Shown: positions 34,599-43,305, counted from the stretch's first letter. The stretch is DNA of 64,000 bases from Fretibacterium sp. OH1220_COT-178 (GCF_003860125.1 NZ_RQYL01000011.1:1-64000); one strand, 5' to 3'. Numbers and translations are program-made. The notes: generated by a model from the sequence alone, not told the origin.

Positions 34599-35024
34599 AT
34601 GGTTCCCGCTGCGGCCACTGAAGCTTTCGAGGGGGTCTCCGGTTCCGTCATCGTCAGCATCACGGCCTTCACCATCGTATTCATCGTCCTGCTGGGCCTG
34701 ACGGCCGTGATCTATGCCATCAAGATCTTCGCGGGCGAGAACTCCGCCTCGAACGGCAAGGCCTCCGCCGTCCCGGCGCCCGCCCCGTCCCAGGCACCCG
34801 CCCCTGTATCCGTCGCCTCTGCGACCCCGAGCGGGTGCGAGAGCACGAGGGTCGTCGCCGCCATCACGGCGGCCATACTCGCGGCGACGGGCGGCCGGGG
34901 CAGGGTTCTCTCCGTCGTCCCCGAGGAGACGAGGGGGCCGGGGTCCCGATGGACGCGCACCTGGAGGACCGCCGCCCTGATCGAGCAGGTCGGCAATCGC
35001 CTGAACCGTTCCTGGAAGCACTAG
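34599..35024 (+). CDS. mmdD: methylmalonyl-CoA decarboxylase delta subunit (OadG-like)
   Basis: The protein has 141 aa. One membrane helix (about residues 17-42, VIVSITAFTIVFIVLLGLTAV) is followed by an Ala/Pro-rich linker. A C-terminal block then has AAITAAILAATGG, typical of OadG/MmdD subunits. The delta subunit anchors and assembles the decarboxylase complex. AGGAGG precedes the ATG. It lies 11 bp after mmdA and 81 bp before the biotin carrier gene. Confidence 0.85.
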   Translation: MVPAAATEAFEGVSGSVIVSITAFTIVFIVLLGLTAVIYAIKIFAGENSASNGKASAVPAPAPSQAPAPVSVASATPSGCESTRVVAAITAAILAATGGRGRVLSVVPEETRGPGSRWTRTWRTAALIEQVGNRLNRSWKH

Positions 35025-35105
35025 CCGGTACGGTCCGGACCGTGAATGAATCCGTGCTCCTTTTTGAGAGCGCGTCGTCATCTTTGGAAAGGGGTTGTTT
35101 CTGTC

Positions 35106-35510
35106 GTGAATAAATACAGAGTTGTCGTGGATGGTACCGCGTACGTCGTCGAGGTGGAGGATCTGGGCGCGGCTCCCGCGAGTGCGCCCGTTGCTCCGGC
35201 TCCCGCAGCGGTATCGGCTCCCGTTGCCGCCCCAGTGCCCGCTCCCGCCCCTGCGGCGCCCGCAGCTCCGAAGCCGGCGGCGCCGGTGTCGGCCGGAAGC
35301 TCCACCATCACGGCGCCCATGCCGGGCAAGGTCCTCGACGTCAAGGTCTCGGTCGGCGGTGCCGTCAAGAACGGCGATCTCGTCCTGCTCCTCGAGGCGA
35401 TGAAGATGGAGAACGAGATCTTCGCCCCGGCCGACGGCACGGTCGCGGAGGTCCGGGTGCGGGGCGGGGACTCCGTCAATACGGGAGACGTCCTGGTCGT
35501 CCTCTCCTGA
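35106..35510 (+). CDS. mmdC: biotin carboxyl carrier protein (decarboxylase gamma subunit)
   Basis: The protein has 134 aa. A short N-terminal strand region is followed by a long Ala/Pro linker (about residues 21-63) and then a biotinyl domain with the attachment site EAMKMEN, Lys100 being biotinylated. Residues ITAPMPGKVLDVKV and NTGDVLVVLS complete the barrel. It carries CO2 between MmdA and the membrane decarboxylase subunit. The start is GTG 35106; AAAGGGG lies about 12 bp upstream. It is the last gene of mmdA-mmdD-mmdC. The membrane beta subunit that does the sodium-coupled decarboxylation is not in this cluster. Confidence 0.9.
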   Translation: MNKYRVVVDGTAYVVEVEDLGAAPASAPVAPAPAAVSAPVAAPVPAPAPAAPAAPKPAAPVSAGSSTITAPMPGKVLDVKVSVGGAVKNGDLVLLLEAMKMENEIFAPADGTVAEVRVRGGDSVNTGDVLVVLS

Positions 35511-35516
35511 GGAGAG

Positions 35517-35540
35517 AGGGCGCCCTGCAGGGCCCCCTTT
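35517..35540 (+). terminator. terminator of the mmd operon
   Basis: A GC-rich hairpin (AGGG-GCCCT-GCAGGGC-CCCT, nested) just after the mmdC stop is followed by TTT and then C/T-rich sequence. The stem is strong but the T-run is short. The remaining gap up to 35739 shows no gene. Confidence 0.55.
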
Positions 35541-35707
35541 CCCGGTCCGGCCGCCGTTCTTCCCGATTTCCGATCGCACGTTTCCCTCCCCCCCTCTCGT
35601 TGTCGAAAACGAATGGCGGGGAGGGAATTTTTTTGACCGGCCCGGCCCGGCTGCATCGGCCGTTTGCATGAAATGTGGGGATAGCGCTCCTCCCGAAGTC
35701 CGGGTAG

Positions 35708-35716
35708 TGCTATCAT
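35708..35716 (+). promoter_or_regulatory. extended -10 promoter of the RpiB-Upp gene
   Basis: TG-C-TATCAT (35708-35716) is an extended -10 element 24 bp before the start codon, so the 5' leader would be short. No good -35 is seen. It would drive the long rpiB-upp/wecA-like/wecB/murA run. Confidence 0.45.
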
Positions 35717-35739
35717 TGTAAGATATGGAGGTGCTTGAG

Positions 35740-36834
35740 ATGAACATAGCCGTTGGATGCGATCATGCCGGTTTCGTTCTGAAGTCCGCCGTGACGGACT
35801 ACCTCGGGCAGCGTCCGGGAGTCGAGCTCCTGGATTTCGGGACCCATTCCGAGGATCGGGTCGACTATCCCGATGTGGCTCTCGAGGTGGGCCGGGCCGT
35901 CTCGGACGGTCGCGCCGCCTGCGGGGTGCTGCTCTGCGGGACGGGCATCGGCATGGCGATAGCGGCCAACAAGATTGGGGGCGTGCGGGCCGCGGCCTGC
36001 AACGACGTCGAGAGTGCCCGCATGGCCAAGGCCCACAACGACCTCAACGTGATCGCGCTCGGAGGTCGGGTCATCGGGACCGGGCAGGTCCCCGACATTC
36101 TCGAGGCGTGGCTCTCGACCCCCTTCGAGGGGGACCGCCACCTCGTGCGCATCAACAAGATCGCGGCGGCGGAGACGGCGACCCTCTCCGCGGAGCTCTC
36201 CTCCGGGGGGCGCGTGGTCGTGTTCAACCATCCCCTGGTCCAGCACAAGGTCGGGATCATCCGGGACAAGGACACCAGCGTCAAGGAGTTTCGCGAGCTG
36301 GTTCAGGAGATCGCGGGGCTGATGGTCTACGAGATCACCCGCAATCTTCCCCTGACCGAGGTGCGGGTGGAGACGCCTCTGGCGGTGACGACGGCTCGGA
36401 CCCTGGAGGGCAAGAAGCTGGCCATCCTCCCCGTCCTGAGGGCGGGGCTGGGCATGGTGGACGGAATCCTTCAGCTGGTCCCGAACGCCAAGGTCGGACA
36501 CATCGGCCTTTACAGGGATCCCGAGACGCTGCTGCCGGTGGAATACTACTGCAAGCTTCCGCAGGACATCGAGGAGCGCGAGATTTTCGTCCTCGACCCG
36601 ATGCTGGCGACCGGGGGATCGGCCGCCGCGGCCATCTCCCTCGTCAAGGGCCGCGGGGGGCAGAAGATCTCCCTGGTGTGCCTCATCGCGGCTCCGGAGG
36701 GCATCGCACGCGTCCACGAGGAGCACCCCGAGGTCGACATCTTCATCGCGGCGCTGGACAGCCACCTGAACGACCACGGCTATATCGTCCCGGGGCTCGG
36801 GGATGCGGGGGACCGGCTCTTCGGGACGAAATAG
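35740..36834 (+). CDS. fused ribose-5-phosphate isomerase B / uracil phosphoribosyltransferase
   Basis: The protein has 364 aa in one uninterrupted frame. Residues 1-~145 are RpiB: GCDHAGF at the start and [16 protein letters not shown] with the catalytic Cys. Residues ~158-364 are a full-length Upp: [35 protein letters not shown], and the PRPP site [15 protein letters not shown], ending with [19 protein letters not shown]. RpiB interconverts ribulose-5-P and ribose-5-P; Upp makes UMP from uracil and PRPP. PRPP synthetase links the two products but is not here. ATG 35740 follows GGAGGTG by 8 bp. Both halves keep their active-site motifs, so the fusion is likely bifunctional. Confidence 0.92.
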   Translation: MNIAVGCDHAGFVLKSAVTDYLGQRPGVELLDFGTHSEDRVDYPDVALEVGRAVSDGRAACGVLLCGTGIGMAIAANKIGGVRAAACNDVESARMAKAHNDLNVIALGGRVIGTGQVPDILEAWLSTPFEGDRHLVRINKIAAAETATLSAELSSGGRVVVFNHPLVQHKVGIIRDKDTSVKEFRELVQEIAGLMVYEITRNLPLTEVRVETPLAVTTARTLEGKKLAILPVLRAGLGMVDGILQLVPNAKVGHIGLYRDPETLLPVEYYCKLPQDIEEREIFVLDPMLATGGSAAAAISLVKGRGGQKISLVCLIAAPEGIARVHEEHPEVDIFIAALDSHLNDHGYIVPGLGDAGDRLFGTK

Positions 36835-36849
36835 GGGGGATCGGCGCTC

Positions 36850-37734
36850 TTGATCGACGTCGAACTGTTCCTGCTGGGGCTTGGAGGCTTTTTCTGGGGC
36901 GGCCTGATCACGCCGTTCTCCATTCGCCTGGCCCAGAGCTACCGCATCCTGGACCTGCCGGACGCCAGAAAGATCCATACGGATCAGGTGCCGCGCGGCG
37001 CCGGGCTGGGACTCTGGGCGGGATACCTGCTGTGGTCGCTCTATGCGGTGGGGACGACGCCGGCCGTGCGGGTGATCGCGCTTGGGGCGACGATCGTCTT
37101 CTTCGCCGGTTACGTCGACGACATGCGCTCCCTCAGCCCCTTTCTCAGGCTGGGGCTCCATCTGCTGGGCTCGGCCCTGGCCGTTCTGCCCCTGGGGCTG
37201 CCCCCCACGACCGCCCTCGTCTGCATCCTCTGGGGGGCGGGGGTGACCAGCGCCTACAACCTGATCGATGGGGTCAATGGCCTTTGCCTCTCGCTTTTCA
37301 TCGCCTCCTCCTCGGGGCTGGCCTTTCTGGGGGCCGTACCCGTCGGGGTGACCCTGGCGGCGATGGCCCTGGGGGTGCTGTGCTGGAATTTTCCGTGGGC
37401 CCAGACTTTTTTGGGGGACGGCGGGAGCACGCTGCTGGGCTATATTTTCGCCGTCCATTTTCTGACCGCCGCAGCCCCGACGCTCCGGACCGTGGGGCCC
37501 CACGAACTGATCCTGCTGCTCCTGCTGTTCGGCGGGGTTCCGGTGCTGGACACGATGGTCGCCTTCGTCCGCCGCATCCTGAGGGGCAAATCCCCCTTTT
37601 ATCCCGACAAGGGGCACCTGCACCATCGCCTGATGCGCCTTACGGGCTCCCCGTTCTGGGCCGTCGTCTGCCTGTGGCTGATGCAGTCGGCCTTCCTCGC
37701 GGGGGGGATCGCGGTGTATGGGCGGCTGTCCTGA
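36850..37734 (+). CDS. WecA/TagO-like polyprenyl-phosphate GlcNAc-1-phosphate transferase
   Basis: The protein has 294 aa and is an integral membrane protein with about ten helices of the MraY/WecA family. Motifs in cytoplasmic loops are YVDDMRSL, NLIDGVNGL, FLGDGGSTLLGY and the His motif GHLHHRLMRL. It attaches a sugar-1-phosphate to undecaprenyl phosphate, the first step of surface polysaccharide synthesis. The start codon is TTG 36850, with GGGGGGA about 12 bp upstream. WecB (which makes UDP-ManNAc) follows 48 bp later, which supports GlcNAc as substrate and an envelope glycan as product. Confidence 0.87.
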   Translation: MIDVELFLLGLGGFFWGGLITPFSIRLAQSYRILDLPDARKIHTDQVPRGAGLGLWAGYLLWSLYAVGTTPAVRVIALGATIVFFAGYVDDMRSLSPFLRLGLHLLGSALAVLPLGLPPTTALVCILWGAGVTSAYNLIDGVNGLCLSLFIASSSGLAFLGAVPVGVTLAAMALGVLCWNFPWAQTFLGDGGSTLLGYIFAVHFLTAAAPTLRTVGPHELILLLLLFGGVPVLDTMVAFVRRILRGKSPFYPDKGHLHHRLMRLTGSPFWAVVCLWLMQSAFLAGGIAVYGRLS

Positions 37735-37782
37735 CGGGCGGCGGATAGGATACGAAATGAAGAAGAAACGGGGAGCGCCTTA

Positions 37783-38907
37783 ATGCGTAGAGTAACCTGT
37801 GTCGTGGGGACCCGGCCGGAGGCCATCAAGATGGCGCCGCTCATACGCCTGCTGAGGGAGGATGGGCGTTTTGCCGTCACCGTCCTGGCCAGCGGTCAGC
37901 ATACCGACATGCTTCAGCAGGCGCTGGCGCATTTTTGCATCGATGCGGACGTCAATTTGAACGTCATGAGGGAGCGGCAGACGCTCGATCACGTCACGTC
38001 GGCCGTGCTGCTGGGGGTCGGCGCCTTCCTGGACCGGGCTCCGCAGGACATGCTGCTGGTGCACGGGGACACGACCACGACGCTCGGAGCGGCCCTGGCG
38101 GGCTTCTATCGCGGGGTCCCCGTGGGGCACGTGGAGGCCGGATTGCGCAGCCACAACATGGCCCTTCCCTTTCCGGAGGAGGCCAATCGGGTGCTGACGG
38201 ACCGCCTCGCCTCGCTTCACTTCGCCCCCACTCCCAGGGATGCGGAGAACCTGAGGCGCGAGGGGGCATCGGAGGCCCGTATTTTCGTCACCGGAAACAC
38301 CGTCATCGACGCACTGTACTGGACGCTCGAGAACCTCGCTCCGGCGGAGATCCTGCGGGACGTCCCCGAGGACGTCCCGCTCGTGCTGATGACGGCCCAC
38401 CGGAGGGAGTCGTGGGGGACGCCGCTGGTCTCCATCTGCGAGGGCGTTGCGGCGCTCCTGAGGGAGCATCCCGAGGTCCGGGTGCTCGTCCCGCTCCACA
38501 AGAATCCGGCCGTCCGCGACGTCATCCGCAGGGAGCTGGGGGCCTCCCCGCAGGTGATCCTGACGGAGCCCCTGTCGTATCCCGACTTCGTCTCGGTGAT
38601 GAACAGGAGCCTTTTCATCGTGAGCGACAGCGGGGGTATCCAGGAGGAGGCCTCCGCGCTCAGGAAGCCCGTCCTGATCCTGAGGGAGGTCTCGGAGCGT
38701 CCGGAGGCCATTTTCGAGGGGACGGGGGTCCTTGTGGGGACCCGCCCCGACGCCATCCTTCGGGAGTCCCTGCGGCTTTTGGAGGACCCGGCCTATCGGG
38801 CGGTGTTTTCGGAACGGGGGATGCCCTTCGGGGACGGCAGGGCGTCCTCGAAGATCAGGGATGTCGTCTTGGAATACCTGGACGGGGCTCCGCGGGAGGG
38901 GTTTTAG
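37783..38907 (+). CDS. wecB: UDP-N-acetylglucosamine 2-epimerase (non-hydrolysing)
   Basis: The protein has 374 aa, normal for WecB/MnaA. Motifs: VVGTRPEAIKMAPLI at the N-terminus, SGQHTDML, VHGDTTTTLGAALA, GHVEAGLRS, and SDSGGIQEEA near the nucleotide site. It interconverts UDP-GlcNAc and UDP-ManNAc for surface polysaccharides. Its stop is immediately followed by the murA ATG. Confidence 0.93.
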   Translation: MRRVTCVVGTRPEAIKMAPLIRLLREDGRFAVTVLASGQHTDMLQQALAHFCIDADVNLNVMRERQTLDHVTSAVLLGVGAFLDRAPQDMLLVHGDTTTTLGAALAGFYRGVPVGHVEAGLRSHNMALPFPEEANRVLTDRLASLHFAPTPRDAENLRREGASEARIFVTGNTVIDALYWTLENLAPAEILRDVPEDVPLVLMTAHRRESWGTPLVSICEGVAALLREHPEVRVLVPLHKNPAVRDVIRRELGASPQVILTEPLSYPDFVSVMNRSLFIVSDSGGIQEEASALRKPVLILREVSERPEAIFEGTGVLVGTRPDAILRESLRLLEDPAYRAVFSERGMPFGDGRASSKIRDVVLEYLDGAPREGF

Positions 38908-40173
38908 ATGAATGTCATGAGGATAGAGGGGGGGACGCCCCTCAAGGGGACCGTCCGGACTCAGGGGGCGAAGAACGCGGCGCTGCCCGTGATGGCGGCC
39001 TGCCTGCTCCTGAAGGGGGGGACGCTGACGCTCGACAACGTCCCCGACCTTTATGACGTGAGCACGATGATCGAGCTGCTCGGAACCCTTGGCGTGAAGG
39101 TCTCCCGGGAGGAGGACCGCGTCCGGCTGAACGTCCCCGATGAGGTCGTCTGGGAGGCGCCGGAGCACCTGGTGCGCAAGATGAGGGCCTCCTCGCTGGT
39201 CCTCGGGCCCCTCCTGGCGCGCTGCGGCCGTGCGGCCCTGCCCCTGCCGGGCGGGTGCTCCATCGGCAGCAGGCCCATAGACCTGCACCTGAAGGGGCTG
39301 GTGCAGATGGGGGCGAAGATCGAGATCCGAAACGGCGTGGTGCACGCGGTCGCGGATCAGCTACGGGGCCGGCGGATCTACCTCGACTTCCCGTCGGTGG
39401 GGGCTACGGAGAATCTCATGATGGCCGCGGCCCTGGCCCGGGGGGAGACGATCATCGAGAACACCGCCCGCGAGCCGGAGATCGAGAACCTCGCGGCGGT
39501 CCTGAGGGCCATGGGGGTCCCCATCGAGATGGAGGGGACGGGCTGCGTCCGCATCAAGGGGATCGAGGAGGTCCGGGAGGGATGCGAGCGGGTCATCCCC
39601 GACCGCATCGAGGCCTGCACCTACATTCTGGCCGGGGTCATGACCGGCGGGGAGATCACCGTGAGCGACATCGTCCCCGCCCACATCGACGCCCTGCTGG
39701 CCAAACTGGAGGAGGCCGGAGCGAACTTCGTCGTGAGGGGCAGGGAGGTGGCCGTGTTTCCCGTCGGCCGGCTGAAGTCCGTCTCCCTCAAGACGATGCC
39801 CTACCCGGGTTTCCCCACGGATCTGCAGCCCCAGATGACTGCGGCGCTGGCGCTGGCCGGCGGCGTCAGCATGGTGGAGGAGAGCGTCTTCCAGGCCCGA
39901 TTCCTGTACGCCGAGGAGCTCAATCGGATGGGGGCGGAGATCCGCATCAAAGGGGACACGGCCATCGTCAACGGGGTGAAGGCGCTGGACGGGGCCACCG
40001 TCAGGGCGACGGACCTGCGTGCGGGGGCCGCCCTGATCCTTGCCGGGCTGGCCGCGTCCGGCGAGACTCGCATCGAGGATATGGTCCACGTGTGGCGCGG
40101 GTACGAGGCGATCGACCGCAAGCTTCGCGGCCTGGGCGCCCGCGTTTCGCTCGAGGAGGGGGTTGGGGGATGA
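38908..40173 (+). CDS. murA: UDP-N-acetylglucosamine 1-carboxyvinyltransferase
   Basis: The protein has 421 aa. It catalyses the first committed step of peptidoglycan synthesis, adding enolpyruvate to UDP-GlcNAc. Lys22/Asn23 (GAKNAALPV) and Cys117 (PGGCSIGSRPIDLHL) are present; the Cys is the fosfomycin target, so this MurA should be sensitive. The repeated beta-alpha modules are complete through ADLRAGAALILAGLAA-type sequence at the end. The gene is joined head-to-tail with wecB and overlaps the next ATG by 4 bp. Confidence 0.95.
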   Translation: MNVMRIEGGTPLKGTVRTQGAKNAALPVMAACLLLKGGTLTLDNVPDLYDVSTMIELLGTLGVKVSREEDRVRLNVPDEVVWEAPEHLVRKMRASSLVLGPLLARCGRAALPLPGGCSIGSRPIDLHLKGLVQMGAKIEIRNGVVHAVADQLRGRRIYLDFPSVGATENLMMAAALARGETIIENTAREPEIENLAAVLRAMGVPIEMEGTGCVRIKGIEEVREGCERVIPDRIEACTYILAGVMTGGEITVSDIVPAHIDALLAKLEEAGANFVVRGREVAVFPVGRLKSVSLKTMPYPGFPTDLQPQMTAALALAGGVSMVEESVFQARFLYAEELNRMGAEIRIKGDTAIVNGVKALDGATVRATDLRAGAALILAGLAASGETRIEDMVHVWRGYEAIDRKLRGLGARVSLEEGVGG

Positions 40174-41087
40174 CGGGAATCGAGACGGAGCTCGAGAGGA
40201 CCGGGAACGAGGGAACGGTACCCCCGGACGGGGGCTCGCCTCGGCCGGATGGCGCTGCGGCACGGAGGCCCAACCTCTCGTCGATAGAGGTCTACGGGTT
40301 CGTGGGGCCAGCAGGGACGGGAAAGAGCCAGAGGGCCTCGCAGGTTGCGCGGCAGTACGGGATCGACCTGATCGTCGACGACGGCTTGGTCGTCTCCCGC
40401 GGTCGGATCATGGCCGGAAAGAGCGCCAAATCGGAGGTCAACATGGTCCGGGCCATACGGCGTGCGATCTTCGAGTATCCCGCCCACCGCATGGAGGTGG
40501 CGGGTTTCCTGGAGGGACGTGCGCCCTGCAAGGTGATGATCCTGGCCACCTCCGAGGGGATGATGCGGAAGATCGTGGCGAAGCTGGGGCTGAACGATCC
40601 GGTCAAGGTCATCGGCATCGCCGACGTGGCGACGCAGGAGGAGATCGAAAACGCGCTGCGCGAGCGGCGCGAGAAGAAGCAGCACGTCGTCCCCGTCGCC
40701 CGGGCCCAGATTCAGCGGAACTTCGCCGGAAAGCTGGTGAGCCAGCTCAAGGACCTCTTCAAAAGCAAGGACAAGGAGGACGGCCGCACCGTCGTCAAGC
40801 CTCCCTTCAGTTTCGACGGGCGCGTGACGATCGGCCAGGAGGCCATCCTGGAGATGTGCCGTCGCCTCGTCGTGATCGGGGAGCACGTTCAAAAGGTGCA
40901 TGAAATCGATCTGGAGCCCGACGACGACAGCCTCGACGTCAACATGGTGCTGGACGTCAAGCTCGGGGACAAGAGCGCGCTGGCCATCGCCCGCCTCCTG
41001 CAGAAGAAGATCAGTGTGGGGTTGAGCTACTTCACGGGGATGGAGGTCCGCAAGGTCAACGTCAAGATCAACGAGGTGGCTCTGTAG
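40170..41087 (+). CDS. P-loop NTPase fused to an Asp23/Gls24-like domain, function unknown
   Basis: The protein has 305 aa. After a ~35-residue disordered start, a P-loop GPAGTGKS (46-53) begins a kinase-like half with LIVDDGLVVSRGRIMAGKSA and ILATSEGMMRKIVAKLGL. The C-terminal ~100 residues (from FDGRVTIGQEAILEMC to the end) resemble the Asp23/Gls24 (DUF322) domain, ending YFTGMEVRKVNVKINEVAL. A basic linker (about residues 190-215) joins them. Similar fusions exist, as I recall, in clostridial hypothetical proteins without assigned function. The ATG overlaps the murA stop (ATGA), placing it in the peptidoglycan/lipid-carrier operon. Nucleotide-dependent control of envelope synthesis is a guess. 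Confidence 0.7.
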   Translation: MTGIETELERTGNEGTVPPDGGSPRPDGAAARRPNLSSIEVYGFVGPAGTGKSQRASQVARQYGIDLIVDDGLVVSRGRIMAGKSAKSEVNMVRAIRRAIFEYPAHRMEVAGFLEGRAPCKVMILATSEGMMRKIVAKLGLNDPVKVIGIADVATQEEIENALRERREKKQHVVPVARAQIQRNFAGKLVSQLKDLFKSKDKEDGRTVVKPPFSFDGRVTIGQEAILEMCRRLVVIGEHVQKVHEIDLEPDDDSLDVNMVLDVKLGDKSALAIARLLQKKISVGLSYFTGMEVRKVNVKINEVAL

Positions 41088-41178
41088 CTCCGATGGGGAG
41101 CGAAACGTGTCCTGGGCGGCCGGTGCCCTGTCCGGGGCTGCCGGAACGAGGCCGGTCATGATGGGGAGGAGTGTGGCT

Positions 41179-41814
41179 ATGGACGGTGTGGAGGGTGAGC
41201 TCCGCGTCCCATCGGGACGGGAGGAGGCGGCCTGGAACGAGTTGCGCTCCCGCGTCGAGTCGTGTGGGCGCTGCGGGCTCTGCGAGACCCGTACCCGCAC
41301 GGTCTTTGGACAGGGGGCGCTGCGGACGCCGCTCGCGTTCGTCGGAGAGGGGCCCGGTGCGGACGAGGACAGGGAGGGATTGGCCTTCGTCGGAAGGGCC
41401 GGTCAGCTTCTCACGCAGATCCTCAACGCGGCCGGTATCGATCGGGAGTCGGTATTCATCACGAACGTGGTCAAGTGCCGCCCTCCGAACAACCGGGTCC
41501 CCACGCAGGAGGAGATGATGCGGTGCGGGGATTTCCTGGAGGCGCAGCTCCTGCTGCTCCGTCCCCGCCTTCTCGTCTGCCTCGGCAACACGCCGATGCG
41601 CTGGATACTCAAGACCTCGGAGGGCATCACGGCCCTCCGAGGGCGCTGGTTCGAGTGGCGGGGCATCGAGGTGATGCCCATGTTCCACCCCAGCTATCTT
41701 CTGCGCAACGACTCCCGCCAGAAGGGCAGTCCGAAGGACCTCACGTGGCAGGACGTCCAAAAACTGAAGGCGCGCCTGGACGAAATAAGGAAGGAGAACG
41801 TCGAGCGATCATGA
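41179..41814 (+). CDS. type-4 uracil-DNA glycosylase (Fe-S)
   Basis: The protein has 211 aa. The N-terminal CGRCGLCETR and the later Cys pair (VKCRPP, MMRCGDF) fit the four-Cys iron-sulfur cluster of family 4 UDGs. Motif 1 is GEGPGADEDREGLAFVGRAG and motif 2 is FHPSYLLRN. It removes uracil from DNA. The ATG at 41179 is chosen because GGGGAGGAG lies 7 bp upstream; the in-frame GTG at 41107 has no RBS. The stop overlaps the uppS ATG. dcd elsewhere in this window raises dUTP, which UDG helps counter. Confidence 0.88.
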   Translation: MDGVEGELRVPSGREEAAWNELRSRVESCGRCGLCETRTRTVFGQGALRTPLAFVGEGPGADEDREGLAFVGRAGQLLTQILNAAGIDRESVFITNVVKCRPPNNRVPTQEEMMRCGDFLEAQLLLLRPRLLVCLGNTPMRWILKTSEGITALRGRWFEWRGIEVMPMFHPSYLLRNDSRQKGSPKDLTWQDVQKLKARLDEIRKENVERS

Positions 41815-42503
41815 AAACAGTGCCCGATCACCTGGCAATCATTCTGGATGGGAACGGGAGGTGGGCCAAGCGCCGCGGGCTGCCGCGGCTCATGGGGCAT
41901 CGTGCCGGCCTGAGAAAACTCGAGGAGATGGTCCGCCTCGTCAAACGTCAGGGAATCCGCTATTTCTCGGTCTACGCCTTTTCGACCGAGAACTGGAACA
42001 GGCCCAAGATGGAGGTCGATGGACTGATGAGCCTGTTCCGTTACTATATCCGCCACAAGGTCGACGCGATCAAGGCGGAGGGGGGGCGCATCCGTTTTGC
42101 CGGCAGGCGCGAGAACATCCCCGCGGATCTGCTGGAGATGATGCGCTGGGCCGAGGAGCGCACCGCGGGGGAGACGACGATCGACTTCATCCTCTGCCTG
42201 AACTACGGCGGCCGCGCCGAGGTGCTGGACGCCGTCAACGCCCTTCTGGAGAGCGGGCACCGGGGGCCGGTCACGGAGGCCGACCTGCGAAGGTTCTTCT
42301 ACCTTCCGGACGTTCCCGACCCCGACCTGATCGTGCGTACGAGCGGCGAGCTGCGCCTCAGCAACTTCTGGCTGTGGGAGGCCGCCTACAGCGAGTTCTA
42401 TTTTACGGACATCCACTGGCCCGACTTCGACGAGGCCGCCCTCAGGACGGCGCTCGAGGACTATGCCGGACGGGAGAGGCGCTATGGCGGGCTCAAATCC
42501 TAG
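41811..42503 (+). CDS. uppS: undecaprenyl diphosphate synthase
   Basis: The protein has 230 aa of the cis-prenyltransferase family. Conserved parts are ILDGNGRWAKRRGLPR with the catalytic Asp, GHRAGLRKLEEMVRL, YAFSTENWNRP, and RTSGELRLSNFWLWEAAYSE. It makes the C55 lipid carrier used by the WecA-like and MurA/MraY pathways in this same gene run. It overlaps the UDG stop by 4 bp and the cdsA start by 20 bp. Confidence 0.95.
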   Translation: MKTVPDHLAIILDGNGRWAKRRGLPRLMGHRAGLRKLEEMVRLVKRQGIRYFSVYAFSTENWNRPKMEVDGLMSLFRYYIRHKVDAIKAEGGRIRFAGRRENIPADLLEMMRWAEERTAGETTIDFILCLNYGGRAEVLDAVNALLESGHRGPVTEADLRRFFYLPDVPDPDLIVRTSGELRLSNFWLWEAAYSEFYFTDIHWPDFDEAALRTALEDYAGRERRYGGLKS

Positions 42504-43305
42504 CCGGGAGTTCGTTCAGCGGACCCTGAGCGGCGCCGTCATCGTCCTGGGGATCATCGGCGGCATCTACCTCGGCGGGTGGGCGTGGATCCTCGTCGTC
42601 TCCCTGCTGGCGCTCGTCTCCCTGAGCGAGTATTACCGCCTGCTCGGCAAGCGCATGAAACTTTCGCGGGGAATCGGCTACATCTGCGCGCTGTCGGTGC
42701 TCCTCTCGTCGGCGGAGGGGGTTCGCCCGGTATCGATCGCCCTGATCCTGTCGCTGAGCACCTACGCCATCTTCATGGTCGAGATGATGCGGCGGCAGAC
42801 GACGCAGCAGAGCTTCGCGGTGGGCAACGTGGGCGGCACCCTGTCGGGGGTGCTCTTCATCGTCATCCCCTGGACCTGCATTCTGCTGCTCCGCAGTTTT
42901 CCGATGGGAAACCTGATCCTGGTCTCGCTTTTCGCCTGTACATGGGGCTGCGACGTCATGGCCTACCTGATCGGGGCGCGGTGGGGCCGGTTCAGGCTCT
43001 GCGAGTACATCAGCCCCAAGAAGACCTGGGAGGGGTTCATCGGAGGGGTCGTGGGCAGCTTTCTGGTGATCGCCGTCGTCATCTACGTCCTGGAGCAGCC
43101 GCCCTACCCCCTCTTTCTGATCGCCCCGATCTGCGGCCTCGCCGGCCAGCTTGGGGACCTCGCGGAGTCCCTCGTCAAGCGGGAGCTCGACGAGAAGGAC
43201 TCCGGCCGGATCATTCCCGGGCATGGGGGCGTCCTGGACCGTTTTGACAGCATTCTGATCAACGGGCTCCTGACCTACCTCCTGTTCGGGGTCGTCCTGG
43301 CATGA
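42484..43305 (+). CDS. cdsA: phosphatidate cytidylyltransferase
   Basis: The protein has 273 aa and is polytopic, with about seven or eight membrane helices. The signature DEKDSGRIIPGHGGVLDRFDS-type sequence (split here over residues ~235-256) is intact. It makes CDP-diacylglycerol for all phospholipids. The ATG at 42484 lies 20 bp inside uppS, and its stop overlaps the dxr ATG. The order uppS-cdsA-dxr-rseP-ispG is a common bacterial cluster. Confidence 0.93.
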   Translation: MAGSNPSREFVQRTLSGAVIVLGIIGGIYLGGWAWILVVSLLALVSLSEYYRLLGKRMKLSRGIGYICALSVLLSSAEGVRPVSIALILSLSTYAIFMVEMMRRQTTQQSFAVGNVGGTLSGVLFIVIPWTCILLLRSFPMGNLILVSLFACTWGCDVMAYLIGARWGRFRLCEYISPKKTWEGFIGGVVGSFLVIAVVIYVLEQPPYPLFLIAPICGLAGQLGDLAESLVKRELDEKDSGRIIPGHGGVLDRFDSILINGLLTYLLFGVVLA

